DNA of 53,990 nucleotides from Chryseosolibacter indicum (GCF_018598585.1 NZ_JAHESD010000038.1:1-53990), one strand, 5' to 3'; numbered from the stretch's first letter, positions 9,300-18,009 are shown. Numbers and translations: made by a program. The notes: a model not told the origin generated them from the letters alone.

Positions 9300-11054
9300 A
9301 TGAAGATATTATTACACTACTTAAAGAACTATAAAGCACTTATTGCAATAGCTTTATTTCTTGCTGCTACCAACCAAATTTTCTCGCTTCTTGATCCGCA
9401 TATTACAGGAAAGATTGTTGATAATTTTATTGAAAAGAAAGATACGTTAGCGCGTTCAGAGTTTATTAAAGGCATCCTATATCTTGTAGGTTTGGCAATT
9501 GGGGCGGCTATGGTATCAAGAATTGCTAAAAACCTTCAGGATTATTTCACCAGTATCATCGTTCAGAAGTTGGGGGCAAAGATGTATGCAGATGGACTTA
9601 GGCATTCGCTGGAATTACCGTACCAAACCTTTGAGGACCAAAGAAGCGGAGAGACGTTGGGTATACTTCAGAAGGTAAGGACAGATTCCGAAAAGTTTAT
9701 AACCTCCTTTATAAGTATTTTATTTTCTTCGCTTGTGGCAATGCTCTTTGTAATGGTTTACTCCCTGACCGTTAGCTACAAAGTTACATTGGTATATTTT
9801 GCGTCTGTTCCAATTATTGCCCTTACTAGCTGGTTACTCAGCCGTAAAATCAAGGTTGTCCAAAAGAGCATCGTTAAAGAGACAACATCATTGGCAGGCT
9901 CAACAACGGAGTCGTTACGTAATATAGAACTGGTAAAGAGTTTAGGATTAGCAAACCAGGAGATTGAGCGCCTAAATAACACCACCTATAAAATTCTTGA
10001 TCTTGAGCTCAAGAAAGTGAAATATGTGAGAGGTATGAGCTTCCTGCAAGGTACTACCGTTAATTTTATTCGTAGTGTAATGGTTGTTATTTTGCTGGTA
10101 CTCATTTTCGATAATGAGATATCAGCTGGTAAATACTTTACCTTCCTCTTCTACTCGTTCTTTTTATTTGGCCCTTTGCAGGAACTAGGAAATGTTATAA
10201 TAGCATACCGGGAAGCTGAGGTTTCACTTCTGAACTTCCATCGCATACTTAACATGCCCAAAGAAGTTAAACCAAAGAATCCAGTCGAAGTTGGGAGAAT
10301 TACTTCACTTAGCTTTAATAATGTAAGCTTTAAACACTTGTCGGCGAGCAGCAATGCCTTAAATAAAATATCCTTTGCTACGAATAACGGACAAACAATA
10401 GCTTTTGTTGGCCCTTCGGGGTCGGGAAAGACTACATTAGTAAAACTTCTGGTGGGTCTCTATCCTCCGAAAGAGGGGTCCATTCTTTATAATAACATTC
10501 GTAGTGAAAATATTAATTTGAACGAACTTCGGGAAAAGATTGGTTTTGTAACACAAGATACTCAACTCTTTTCGGGAACAATTCGTGAAAACCTGCTATT
10601 TGTGAGGCCAGATGCTACGGACGAAGATTGTCTTAGAGTATTGCAGAAAGCAGCTTGTCAATCGCTCTTAGCACGTGCTGAAAAAGGTCTGGATACTGTA
10701 ATTGGCGAGGGAGGCGTAAAAGTTTCTGGTGGAGAGAAACAAAGGCTCTCAATTGCCAGAGCACTTTTGCGACAACCGGATATCCTTGTGTTTGATGAAG
10801 CTACCTCTTCACTTGATTCAATTACTGAAGAAGAAATAACGGATACAATCCGCGAAGTTTCAGTGCTTAAAGATCATATTACAATTCTCATTGCTCACCG
10901 CTTGTCTACCATCATGCATGCAGACAAAATTTACGTGCTCGAGAAGGGTGATATTATAGAGTCAGGGAAACATGACGAATTACTACAGGAGAAAGGCTTA
11001 TACTATGCAATGTGGCGTCAGCAGATAGGAGAGAAGGTCGGCTCAGAAGTTTAA
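9300..11054 (+). CDS. ABC exporter, fused permease and ATPase
   Basis: A 584-aa half-transporter of the MsbA/LmrA type that works as a dimer in the inner membrane. Residues 1-310 carry six membrane segments (for example 12-30, 56-74, 137-158, 160-180, 256-270, 280-300). The ATPase follows: Walker A GPSGSGKTT (371-379), Q-loop region FVTQDTQ, signature VSGGEKQR (475-482), Walker B ILVFDE (495-500), D-loop SSLD, and the H-loop in IAHRLST. All catalytic elements are intact. The substrate cannot be read from the sequence; lipid, peptide or drug export are all possible. It stands alone between a terminator and a separate promoter at 11152-11182. Confidence 0.9.
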   Translation: MKILLHYLKNYKALIAIALFLAATNQIFSLLDPHITGKIVDNFIEKKDTLARSEFIKGILYLVGLAIGAAMVSRIAKNLQDYFTSIIVQKLGAKMYADGLRHSLELPYQTFEDQRSGETLGILQKVRTDSEKFITSFISILFSSLVAMLFVMVYSLTVSYKVTLVYFASVPIIALTSWLLSRKIKVVQKSIVKETTSLAGSTTESLRNIELVKSLGLANQEIERLNNTTYKILDLELKKVKYVRGMSFLQGTTVNFIRSVMVVILLVLIFDNEISAGKYFTFLFYSFFLFGPLQELGNVIIAYREAEVSLLNFHRILNMPKEVKPKNPVEVGRITSLSFNNVSFKHLSASSNALNKISFATNNGQTIAFVGPSGSGKTTLVKLLVGLYPPKEGSILYNNIRSENINLNELREKIGFVTQDTQLFSGTIRENLLFVRPDATDEDCLRVLQKAACQSLLARAEKGLDTVIGEGGVKVSGGEKQRLSIARALLRQPDILVFDEATSSLDSITEEEITDTIREVSVLKDHITILIAHRLSTIMHADKIYVLEKGDIIESGKHDELLQEKGLYYAMWRQQIGEKVGSEV

Positions 11055-11151
11055 ACATATATTCATCTTTAACAGGTTTTAGCGGTGTCTTAACCGTAAG
11101 ATAATATCAATTTATTGGTGTAGGGATATCATCGAAATTTGTCAATTATCC

Positions 11152-11182
11152 TTGCTTCCTGAACCTCCATCAATTACTTTAG
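11152..11182 (+). promoter_or_regulatory. Promoter of the three-gene envelope operon
   Basis: TTG at 11152-11154 and TACTTTAG at 11175-11182, spaced by 20 bases, are close to the Bacteroidota consensus. The predicted start near 11189 coincides with the base of the hairpin at 11191-11226. Confidence 0.4.
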
Positions 11183-11190
11183 AAATGTGG

Positions 11191-11226
11191 AGCCCATCCT
11201 GCCTTTAACTATGGCAGGGTGGGCTT
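11191..11226 (+). terminator. Strong hairpin: terminator of the ABC gene or 5'-leader attenuator
   Basis: AGCCCATCCTGCC (11191-11203) pairs along its whole length with GGCAGGGTGGGCT (from 11213), with one G-U pair and a nine-base loop. The following TCTATGTTTT is a poor U-tract. It is about 135 bases past the ABC exporter stop but only about 34 bases before the next ATG, and it starts where transcription from 11152-11182 should begin. It may therefore be a terminator of upstream transcription, or a leader structure of the downstream operon. Confidence 0.55.
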
Positions 11227-11259
11227 CTATGTTTTGACCTTTAAATATTACTAAATACT

Positions 11260-12309
11260 ATGACAGGTTTTGAGATTCTCGATTTAGTCATCGGCATGAT
11301 CTTCATATACTTTCTTTTGAGTTTACTCTGTGTTTCCATTCTTGAAGCTTATGCACGGTTTTTACGACTTCGAAGTAACAACTTAAAAAAGTGGTTGACC
11401 GATACTTTTAACGATAAAAAAAGTAATACCGCACTTGGCGAAAGAATCTGGTGCAACGTTATGGTTGATGGCCTAACGCAAGATAGAAGGGGCGCTTCCT
11501 ATCTGTCAAGAAATACTTTTGTTCATGCATTGTTAGACGAAATTCATTATGGCAATGAAAGCGTAGCAAAAGAAGATCAGGAATATGCTGAGGTAACAGA
11601 GCCTTATGATTTTTACACGTTAAAATCTTCCATACTACAATCAAAGCTTCTTTCGACTTCAATGAAGCGGATGCTGTTACAGTTTCATCATGAGTCCTTT
11701 TCAAACATAGATAGTTTTAAGCTTAAAATAGCTACATGGTTTGACGAGGCCATGGAGAGAAATTCAGGAACGTATAAATCAAGGGCACAAAATTATGCTT
11801 TGGTCATTTCTTTTGTGATCACCATACTTTTAAATGTCGATTCTCTTAAGCTGTTCAGTTACTTCTATGTGAACAAGGATGTCGCAACCAAACTTGCTAA
11901 TGCGGCACAACACGTTGTGCAGGATACTGCACTTATACAGCGCATTGCAATCCTTAAAAATGATTCTACCAGAAATGCAGCACTCAATGAACCGCTACTC
12001 AATAGTATTAGTCACGATGTTAAGATTCTTCTTGAGCAACAAGAAACGCTAACTGAACTTAATGTTCCGATTGGATGGAACTTAACAGCAGCTGAGTTGG
12101 CTAAAATTAAAAAAGAAGCTGGCTCTTGGTTCTTGTTGAAACTGCTTGGATGGGTTGTGACGGCCATAGCAGTCTCATTGGGTGCTCCCTTTTGGTTTGA
12201 TACTCTTAATAAGTTGGTAAATATTCGGTCAGCCGGAAAAAAACCGCAGGATATTCCAGTGAATGAAGTTAAAAGTACGCCTTCAGCTTCAGAAAAGGCA
12301 CTCGCATGA
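11260..12309 (+). CDS. Conserved inner-membrane protein of unknown function
   Basis: A 349-aa protein with membrane segments at about 7-28, 175-193 and 288-310, with soluble helical regions between them. The C-terminal stretch LGAPFWFDTLNKLVNIRSAGKKP is a motif I recognise from an uncharacterised but widespread bacterial membrane-protein family in which GAPFWFD and LVN(I/L)R are nearly invariant. The second soluble region (about 195-285) is probably extracytoplasmic. Its stop overlaps the next start as ATGA, so it is translationally coupled to the SH3-subtilase and belongs to a three-gene unit. I can assign no reaction to it. The start ATG follows an AT-rich leader with no clear Shine-Dalgarno sequence. 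Confidence 0.7.
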   Translation: MTGFEILDLVIGMIFIYFLLSLLCVSILEAYARFLRLRSNNLKKWLTDTFNDKKSNTALGERIWCNVMVDGLTQDRRGASYLSRNTFVHALLDEIHYGNESVAKEDQEYAEVTEPYDFYTLKSSILQSKLLSTSMKRMLLQFHHESFSNIDSFKLKIATWFDEAMERNSGTYKSRAQNYALVISFVITILLNVDSLKLFSYFYVNKDVATKLANAAQHVVQDTALIQRIAILKNDSTRNAALNEPLLNSISHDVKILLEQQETLTELNVPIGWNLTAAELAKIKKEAGSWFLLKLLGWVVTAIAVSLGAPFWFDTLNKLVNIRSAGKKPQDIPVNEVKSTPSASEKALA

Positions 12310-13370
12310 TGAAGGTCAAAGTTATTGCTAAACTTAATAAGCGCTTGTGGCCATCTACAAGTAATGTTCCCTTGCCGGAGCCTTTAATTCCTGGTGACAT
12401 TGTTGAAATTGATAAGATTGTTGAGGGTGAGTATATACATCCCTCAAATAATAAGTGGTATAAGGCTATCAACGGCTTCTATTTTTGGAGTGGTGGTGCC
12501 AACCAGGAAGTTGATACTATTGCTCCACCTGTAACCGTAGCTGAAAGTGAAGAAGTACAAGTTGCTCAAACTGACCTTCCTGCATTATTGAAGCTAAACA
12601 AGCCAGTGTCGTTTGGAGGGAAGGATGTCAAGATATTAATTCTTGACTCTGGGATATCCAAGCATAATGCATTAATGAGTAAAGTAGATTTTACGAAATC
12701 GAAGTCTTTTGTAAGAGGGGAATCCGGGGTGATAGATGATCATGGGCATGGGACAATGATTGCAGGAATCATGGCAGGTAACGATGAAGTGATAAAAGGC
12801 ATTTCAACTGAATCAACAATTGTTAGTTATAGGGTTGCGCCTGGTGGCGCTGTAAATTCAAATGCTCTCTTTTTAGCAATGCAAAATTTGATTGCCAGTG
12901 AATTGTCGAATATAGATGTCATCAATATGAGTCTTGATATTAACCCTGTCATGTTTGCTTCAACTCAGGACTTTGTTAACAAGTCCCTTGCCCAAGGAGT
13001 TATAACAGTAGTTGCATCAGGTGAAGACATGCAAAGAAATGAAATTGATAAATTGGCTAACGTAATTAAAGTTTCTACCTGTGGCCCTACTGCTTTTAAG
13101 CGATTCCATGAAGGAAAGGACAAGCGTGAGTCACTTATCTTTCTACAGCACAATATCACTTCATCTTCCCTTAATAATAGTTATAGTTCTATTGGCAATG
13201 ATAGTGCATATACAGCTATTGTTACAGGAATAATTGCATCAATTATTGCAGAGAAGAAGTTGTTGAAAAACCAGCAGCGATTTGCTGTTGTAAAACAGAT
13301 TTTAAAAGAAATTTCATTTTCAATCACAAACGAAAGCACTCCTAACCCTTTCAAACCATATAGTGTATGA
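12306..13370 (+). CDS. Subtilisin-like (S8) serine protease with N-terminal SH3-like domain
   Basis: A 354-aa protein. Residues 3-65 look like a bacterial SH3 domain (VIAKLNKRLWPS and WYKAINGFYFWSGG). Residues 105-345 are a subtilase: Asp114 in ILDSGIS, His148 in DDHGHGTMIAG, and a probable Ser300 in GNDSAYTAIVTG, in place of the usual GTSMAAP. The oxyanion-hole Asn is not seen where expected; the strand reads VVASGED with Glu240. Activity may thus be altered or lost. There is no signal peptide, so the protein is probably cytosolic. Overlapping ATGA junctions on both sides couple it to a membrane protein and to an exported protein. A second ATG lies at 12309; the overlap pattern makes 12306 plausible. 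Confidence 0.75.
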   Translation: MMKVKVIAKLNKRLWPSTSNVPLPEPLIPGDIVEIDKIVEGEYIHPSNNKWYKAINGFYFWSGGANQEVDTIAPPVTVAESEEVQVAQTDLPALLKLNKPVSFGGKDVKILILDSGISKHNALMSKVDFTKSKSFVRGESGVIDDHGHGTMIAGIMAGNDEVIKGISTESTIVSYRVAPGGAVNSNALFLAMQNLIASELSNIDVINMSLDINPVMFASTQDFVNKSLAQGVITVVASGEDMQRNEIDKLANVIKVSTCGPTAFKRFHEGKDKRESLIFLQHNITSSSLNNSYSSIGNDSAYTAIVTGIIASIIAEKKLLKNQQRFAVVKQILKEISFSITNESTPNPFKPYSV

Positions 13371-15565
13371 ATAAGATAGTATACTTTTTCTTCCTGATAT
13401 TTTTATCACTTACTCTTAACGCCCAGAGTATTTATTATGACGCATTAAAGATTCGCGAAAAGAATTGGGCAGAAATATTATTAGTTCCAGGTGCAAATGG
13501 AAAAATTGAAATACAGCTCAAACGGAATGAAATCAATGAGCAGCTGGAAATATTCAGAAACTACATACCTCAAGAAGGTATAAACGAAACAAATATTGTA
13601 GATACCTTACGAAAGCACTTTAATAATAATCCATTTATTTCTTTCTCCTCCGAGGTTCAAGATAATAAATTTAATGTGGCTAGGTTAGGGAAAATTGGTG
13701 ATATCACTAATGCTATTGGAGGTATTGATGTTACCAATTACGCTGATGCCCTTGCGCAATTTATGGTTGAGCGCGCGAGAGAAGAATTAAATGTAGCTTT
13801 TTTTCAGAAGTTTAAAGATTATTTGAAAGATAATCCGGAAATGGCAACACTGTTTCCTGAAACGTTCGGCTATATATCTACAATCCTCGCGCATGAGTAT
13901 ACACAGTTGATAAATGGCCTTCGCGATTCCTTTCACCAGGATCTTCAAAACCTAATCTATAATATTGACGATGTATTCCTTCTTGATAAATACGAGCAAG
14001 TAGTAAATGATTTTCCGGAAATACTTGTTGTAATCCGTTCAATTCAAATTATAGCTGATCTTGAAGATGCGCAGCACCCGGCAGATGTTATAAGAGAATT
14101 CAGGGACATGAAAGAATGGAAGAGTGTTAAAAGGGGAGAGGTGTTGAACCTGCATAATCTCATTAAAACTACAAGTCTTATCAGTGATGCACTTCGATAT
14201 GATTCTACAGCCAAAGGATTGATTAGGTTTGCCGAAGATGACTCTGTTTACCAGCAAGGGCATTCGTTAATTGCGTTGAGAGATGGAAGAAAAAAGGTTT
14301 TGAAAACGTGGAGTGGCGAGCGGAATTGGATAAGCGCCCATCACGTTGAGTTACTTATTAAGGATGAGCTTGCTTTAAGACTTTTTCTCGGACTTGTTTA
14401 TCAGAAGGCTGTCATGGAAGATATCAGGTTTGTTGTAGGAGACAAGGTAGTTCTTTTAAGTACATTAATGAAAAATAGTGAAGCGAGTATCTTCTTATTT
14501 CAAAACTATTTTCTCGAATTCTCTCGTATAGCGCAGCAGACAGAAGAGAAGCTGACTGAGCTGAAAGAAAAGAAGAGGAAACATGAAGATATCAGTCCGG
14601 ACGAATACTTTGAATACGTAAATGCGGGTATTAGCGTAATCGAGTACGGATTTAAGGTAGCAACATTAATCGATAAAAATTATGATGGTTCCGGTTACGT
14701 AGCCATTATGCGTAGTGGTAATAATCTTTATCGGAACGTATTAGAGAAAAACTATTCGTCAGCAGTAACAAATGCGCTCAAGGTAATAGAGTTGGTAAGT
14801 GAGTCTATCATTAAAGATGTATCCTTTAACGTTGAGAGGAGTACGGCATTGAAAGCGCAACTCGTTTCATTGGATACAAATAGTGAGCGAGACAAAAAGA
14901 AGAAAGACAGTCTGCGAAACGAAACAATTCGCAATTATAAATCCTTCGTAAAGCTTAACAAGCTTTCAAAAGGAGCCATAAAGTATGGTGTATTTATGGC
15001 TAACGTAGTAGACGCAAAATCATCCGAAGAGATAAAAGAAGCGATCAGCAATGCCGCACTACCAGTCGGCAGCTCTTCCTATAAGAAATATCAGCAATTT
15101 ACGTTGAGCGTCAACTCTTATCTCGGCGCGCATTTCAGGCTTAATCGCGAGGATAATCCTGATAAGACGTGGGAGCAAAACGTAGGATTGATTGCGCCTG
15201 TGGGAGTAGCGCTAAATTATGGCTTAGGTCGGGGAGGATCTGTCAGTTTGTTTGCTCCTTTATTGGATGTCGGCGCCATTGCAGAATTTAGATTGAGTGA
15301 TACGGGCACGCAGCTTACAGAATCCATTAAGTTAGGTAATATACTTTCTCCTGGTGGTTACGTCGTATACGGATTACCTGCAAATATTCCTATTGGTATT
15401 GGAATAGGCACACAATATGGACCTGGCTTATTCGAAGTTAATTCACAAGGCCCGGGACAAACTGTTAATAGTTATGAAAATCCCTCATGGCGATGGAATG
15501 CTTTTGTTGCAGTTGATATTCCATTATTTAATTTAACAAGGGGAAAGAAAATAGGAGCAAGGTAG
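13367..15565 (+). CDS. Exported protein of unknown function with barrel-like C-terminus
   Basis: A 732-aa protein with a clear signal peptide (MNKIVYFFFLIFLSLTLNAQS, residues 1-20). Residues 50-550 are mostly helical and charged, with a coiled-coil-like stretch near 390-415 (KLTELKEKKRKHED). From about 565 on the sequence turns into alternating short strands: SVNSYLGAHF, VGLIAPVGVALNYGLG, GSVSLFAPLLDVGAIAEF, GGYVVYGL, IGIGIGTQYGPGLF and AFVAVDIPLFNL. This resembles a small outer-membrane beta-barrel or a beta-domain of a Bacteroidota-specific family. It is the last gene of the ATGA-coupled unit, so the protein may be the surface-side partner of the membrane protein and protease. Function unknown. 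Confidence 0.7.
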   Translation: MNKIVYFFFLIFLSLTLNAQSIYYDALKIREKNWAEILLVPGANGKIEIQLKRNEINEQLEIFRNYIPQEGINETNIVDTLRKHFNNNPFISFSSEVQDNKFNVARLGKIGDITNAIGGIDVTNYADALAQFMVERAREELNVAFFQKFKDYLKDNPEMATLFPETFGYISTILAHEYTQLINGLRDSFHQDLQNLIYNIDDVFLLDKYEQVVNDFPEILVVIRSIQIIADLEDAQHPADVIREFRDMKEWKSVKRGEVLNLHNLIKTTSLISDALRYDSTAKGLIRFAEDDSVYQQGHSLIALRDGRKKVLKTWSGERNWISAHHVELLIKDELALRLFLGLVYQKAVMEDIRFVVGDKVVLLSTLMKNSEASIFLFQNYFLEFSRIAQQTEEKLTELKEKKRKHEDISPDEYFEYVNAGISVIEYGFKVATLIDKNYDGSGYVAIMRSGNNLYRNVLEKNYSSAVTNALKVIELVSESIIKDVSFNVERSTALKAQLVSLDTNSERDKKKKDSLRNETIRNYKSFVKLNKLSKGAIKYGVFMANVVDAKSSEEIKEAISNAALPVGSSSYKKYQQFTLSVNSYLGAHFRLNREDNPDKTWEQNVGLIAPVGVALNYGLGRGGSVSLFAPLLDVGAIAEFRLSDTGTQLTESIKLGNILSPGGYVVYGLPANIPIGIGIGTQYGPGLFEVNSQGPGQTVNSYENPSWRWNAFVAVDIPLFNLTRGKKIGAR

Positions 15566-15700
15566 AAGGGATAATGGGACAATTTGAGTGAGATGAATAC
15601 TGATTTTTTTAAGCAAATCAAAATATTAACAGTATGGTTAAAATAGGTGTCTAAAAATCACTCATCTGTAACATGAGATCACATCACCATAGCTTTACGA

Positions 15701-15741
15701 AATAAAAAAGTTGCAGTTTTTAACCCTGCAACTTTTTTATT
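15701..15741. terminator. Bidirectional terminator
   Basis: AATAAAAAAGTTGCAG (15701-15716) is perfectly complementary to CTGCAACTTTTTTATT (15726-15741). The A-run on one side and T-run on the other make it work in both directions, for the exported-protein gene ending at 15565 and for the small minus-strand gene ending at 15767. Confidence 0.9.
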
Positions 15742-15766
15742 AAAATCTGAAATTACACTTTCTATT

Positions 15767-16006
15767 TTATTGAGCATCGGTGACACTCTCAAGTGCGTTT
15801 TCTTCAGCTCCTTGGTTTTCACCTGTGCCATCTTTAGACCCTGAAGCGGGCTTCACCTTTTTTGTAGTCTTATCTACGATTTTTTCAAGTGCACCAATAG
15901 CTTCTTGTACTGGCTTTAATTTAAGTAATAATTCTGCCTCTTCTTCTTTTAGCTTTCTCAGTGCATCGATAACCGGATTCTCTTTTGCTATACTTTCCTT
16001 AGCCAT
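15767..16006 (-). CDS. Small coiled-coil protein of unknown function (79 aa)
   Basis: A 79-aa soluble protein. Residues 10-48 form a heptad-like amphipathic helix (ALRKLKEEEAELLLKLKPVQ, then EAIGALEKIV), followed by a lysine-rich linker and an acidic, low-complexity tail. The codon pattern and the strong terminator right after the stop support a real gene. It is divergent from everything to its right, with an unusually long non-coding stretch upstream. I recognise no family; a small structural or adaptor protein is possible. Confidence 0.6.
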   Translation of the reverse strand: MAKESIAKENPVIDALRKLKEEEAELLLKLKPVQEAIGALEKIVDKTTKKVKPASGSKDGTGENQGAEENALESVTDAQ

Positions 16007-16435
16007 AATTTATTTTTGTTTTATTGTTTAAATCACACTCACTTAAATATAAAACGCTTTGTCCACCCTCTATGGAAAACGGGTCGCTAAAATACGATCA
16101 AAATTGATAAGTATGTGTTGAAAAGTATTATTTTAGATTGAAATAAGCCCCAATTAACTTAGTTGTTTTTTTCTCTTATTCATACATTACGTTACTATTG
16201 CAAGCTGCGAATCAAAAACTAAGAGTTTCACAAATTCGACCTTTTAGATCTTTCTTCAGAAGTAGGAGCGCTTATCTTAAAATTTCCGGAAAAGCTAGCA
16301 ATAGAATTAATCGCGAAAGCTTACTTGTGGACCGAGTAATGCCGACCGCGTAAATTATTAAACATTAAATAAAAAGTTCAAGCGTGTAATGGCTTGAAAC
16401 TGAAATTCTGGAAATATAAAAAGGCTTAAAGTATG

Positions 16436-16463
16436 AGTAATGTTTGCTATTGCAAACATTACT
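16436..16463. repeat. Perfect 12-bp inverted repeat in non-coding DNA
   Basis: AGTAATGTTTGC (16436-16447) and GCAAACATTACT (16452-16463) are perfectly complementary around the four-base loop TATT. No T-run follows, so a terminator is unlikely; an RNA hairpin or a protein-binding palindrome fits better. Confidence 0.6.
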
Positions 16464-16594
16464 TCGACGGCACCAATGACCATTAAGCTTTTACCACCAA
16501 ACCGTTCATTGTCTTCTCCTGGTTTAAATAATAATTGAATTTGTCTTTCGCATTAAGTAAAGAAAATAAATTCGTCAAAGCATACATCTACTGT

Positions 16595-16631
16595 ATTGAG
16601 CAGCCTTCTCCTAATTGAGCAGCTTCTCCTA
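16595..16631 (+). repeat. Short tandem duplication
   Basis: ATTGAGCAGCCTTCTCCTA (16595-16613) is immediately repeated as ATTGAGCAGCTTCTCCTA (16614-16631), with one base deleted. It lies in non-coding DNA 250 bases before the helicase gene. Confidence 0.6.
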
Positions 16632-16835
16632 TACCTCCCCTTTGTCCCACTTTGCGGAATAGGATATGTCAAAATTTAGTGCTACATTTACATAACAATT
16701 GCGGAAATCTTAATTCACTGCTCAGAATCGGTTAGTAGCGTAGAATGGTAGTCTCTTAATCTCTCCTCAGTTAACCGGCATCATACCTTTTTTCTTTTAA
16801 CCCCAGACAAGCAAAGGTTTTCTTGCCAAAACGAA

Positions 16836-16850
16836 CTGTGAAAATCACAG
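16836..16850. promoter_or_regulatory. Inverted repeat near the promoter of the helicase operon
   Basis: CTGTGA-AAA-TCACAG is a perfect inverted repeat. It overlaps CAGCTTTG (16848-16855), a seven-of-eight match to TAnnTTTG; a TTG at 16823-16825 could be the -33 element. A bound protein would cover the promoter of the helicase gene at 16879. The arms resemble Crp/Fnr-type half sites but the spacer is shorter than in those. Confidence 0.35.
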
Positions 16851-16878
16851 CTTTGGCTTATTTAATTTAATTTTTTTA

Positions 16879-17994
16879 ATGTCATTTAAACATTTCGATC
16901 TTTCAGATGCTGTTCTAAAAGCAGTTGAAGAAAAAGGATATAACAATCCTACACCCATCCAGCAACAGTCCATACCCCAGATACTAGCAGGAGTTGATGT
17001 ACTCGCCTCAGCACAAACAGGTACAGGAAAAACTGCGGCCTTTTGCATTCCGATTTTGCAGAAGTTAAGTCTTAGTAAAGACAACAGGCATGTAAGGGCG
17101 CTTATTTTGGTGCCAACACGTGAACTTGCTATACAAGTATGTGATAATCTTAAGGATTATGGAAAATACCTTTCATTAAAAAGTACTGTCATATTCGGTG
17201 GAGTTTCTCAATTTAATCAGGAGAGGGAACTTCGTAAAGGTGTAGATATTGTTGTTGCTACCCCGGGACGTCTGCTGGACTTGCTGGATCAGAATATTAT
17301 TAATCTGAAACACCTTGAGATACTTGTGCTTGACGAAGCTGATCGTATGCTCGATATGGGATTTATCCATAATATCAAAAAGCTTATTAAAGTAATTCCA
17401 GCAACGCGACAAAACGTATTCTTCTCAGCAACAGTGCCCGAAGAAGTACAAGACCTCGTTTCAACAATGTTGAAAAAGCCTGTGCGAATTTCTATTAATA
17501 ACGTCGCGCTTAAGCCTAAAATCCGGCAGTCAGTGTATTATGTTCAACGGGAAAGTAAAAGGGAATTATTAAAGCACGTAATCTCTGAACATGAAATGCA
17601 AAACGTCATTGTTTTTGCAAGAACTAAATACGGCGCGGATAAAATTGCGAAGGACTTGAACAAGTCCGGAATTTCAGCAGAAGCATTTCATGGTGATAAG
17701 TCGCAGAATGCAAGACAAAAGGCACTTTCTAACTTCAAACGTAATGCAACACGTGTATTAGTAGCAACAGATATTGCAGCGCGTGGTATTGATATTGCTG
17801 ATTTGCCTTTTGTTATCAATTATGAGTTGCCCGAATCGGCAGATACATACACTCACCGCATAGGTAGAACAGGAAGGGCAGGGCAAACAGGTGTAGCTTT
17901 ATCTTTTTGTGATCAGGAAGAGCGCGGGCAATTGAAAAATATTAATCGTATTTCAACTGCTAACTTAACCGTTGTTGAACATCCCTTCAATTAA
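16879..17994 (+). CDS. DEAD-box ATP-dependent RNA helicase (RhlE-like)
   Basis: A 371-aa RNA helicase that unwinds RNA duplexes, typically in cold adaptation, ribosome assembly or RNA decay. The motifs occur in order: Q motif NPTPIQQQ (23-30), Walker A AQTGTGKT (45-52), PTRELA (79-84), TPGR (128-131), DEAD (152-155), SAT (183-185), VATDIAARGID (295-305) and HRIGRTGR (326-333). The C-terminus ends soon after the helicase core, without the long basic tail of many family members, so this is a minimal RhlE-type enzyme. A desaturase gene begins 15 bases downstream, suggesting one operon that serves growth in the cold. The start ATG follows a T-rich leader. Confidence 0.93.
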   Translation: MSFKHFDLSDAVLKAVEEKGYNNPTPIQQQSIPQILAGVDVLASAQTGTGKTAAFCIPILQKLSLSKDNRHVRALILVPTRELAIQVCDNLKDYGKYLSLKSTVIFGGVSQFNQERELRKGVDIVVATPGRLLDLLDQNIINLKHLEILVLDEADRMLDMGFIHNIKKLIKVIPATRQNVFFSATVPEEVQDLVSTMLKKPVRISINNVALKPKIRQSVYYVQRESKRELLKHVISEHEMQNVIVFARTKYGADKIAKDLNKSGISAEAFHGDKSQNARQKALSNFKRNATRVLVATDIAARGIDIADLPFVINYELPESADTYTHRIGRTGRAGQTGVALSFCDQEERGQLKNINRISTANLTVVEHPFN

Positions 17995-18009
17995 TTTTGT
18001 TTAGATATA

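Larger units (their letters stand above)
16007..16878. other. Long intergenic stretch (872 bases) with repeats and hairpin
   Basis: I find no convincing gene here. It holds a perfect 12-bp hairpin at 16436-16463, a tandem pair of 18-19 bp units at 16595-16631, and an inverted repeat at 16836-16850 just ahead of the helicase gene. It may contain long leaders, a non-coding RNA or the remains of a lost gene. Confidence 0.5.

Noticed and set aside
15780-16031. Serine/phenylalanine-rich frame opposite the small coiled-coil gene
   Set aside because: Its composition is the mirror of the lysine/glutamate-rich helix on the other strand, and the terminator arrangement fits the minus-strand gene.
16433-16486. 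17-codon frame over the 12-bp hairpin
   Set aside because: Too short to judge, and the hairpin itself accounts for much of the pattern; mentioned only with the spacer.
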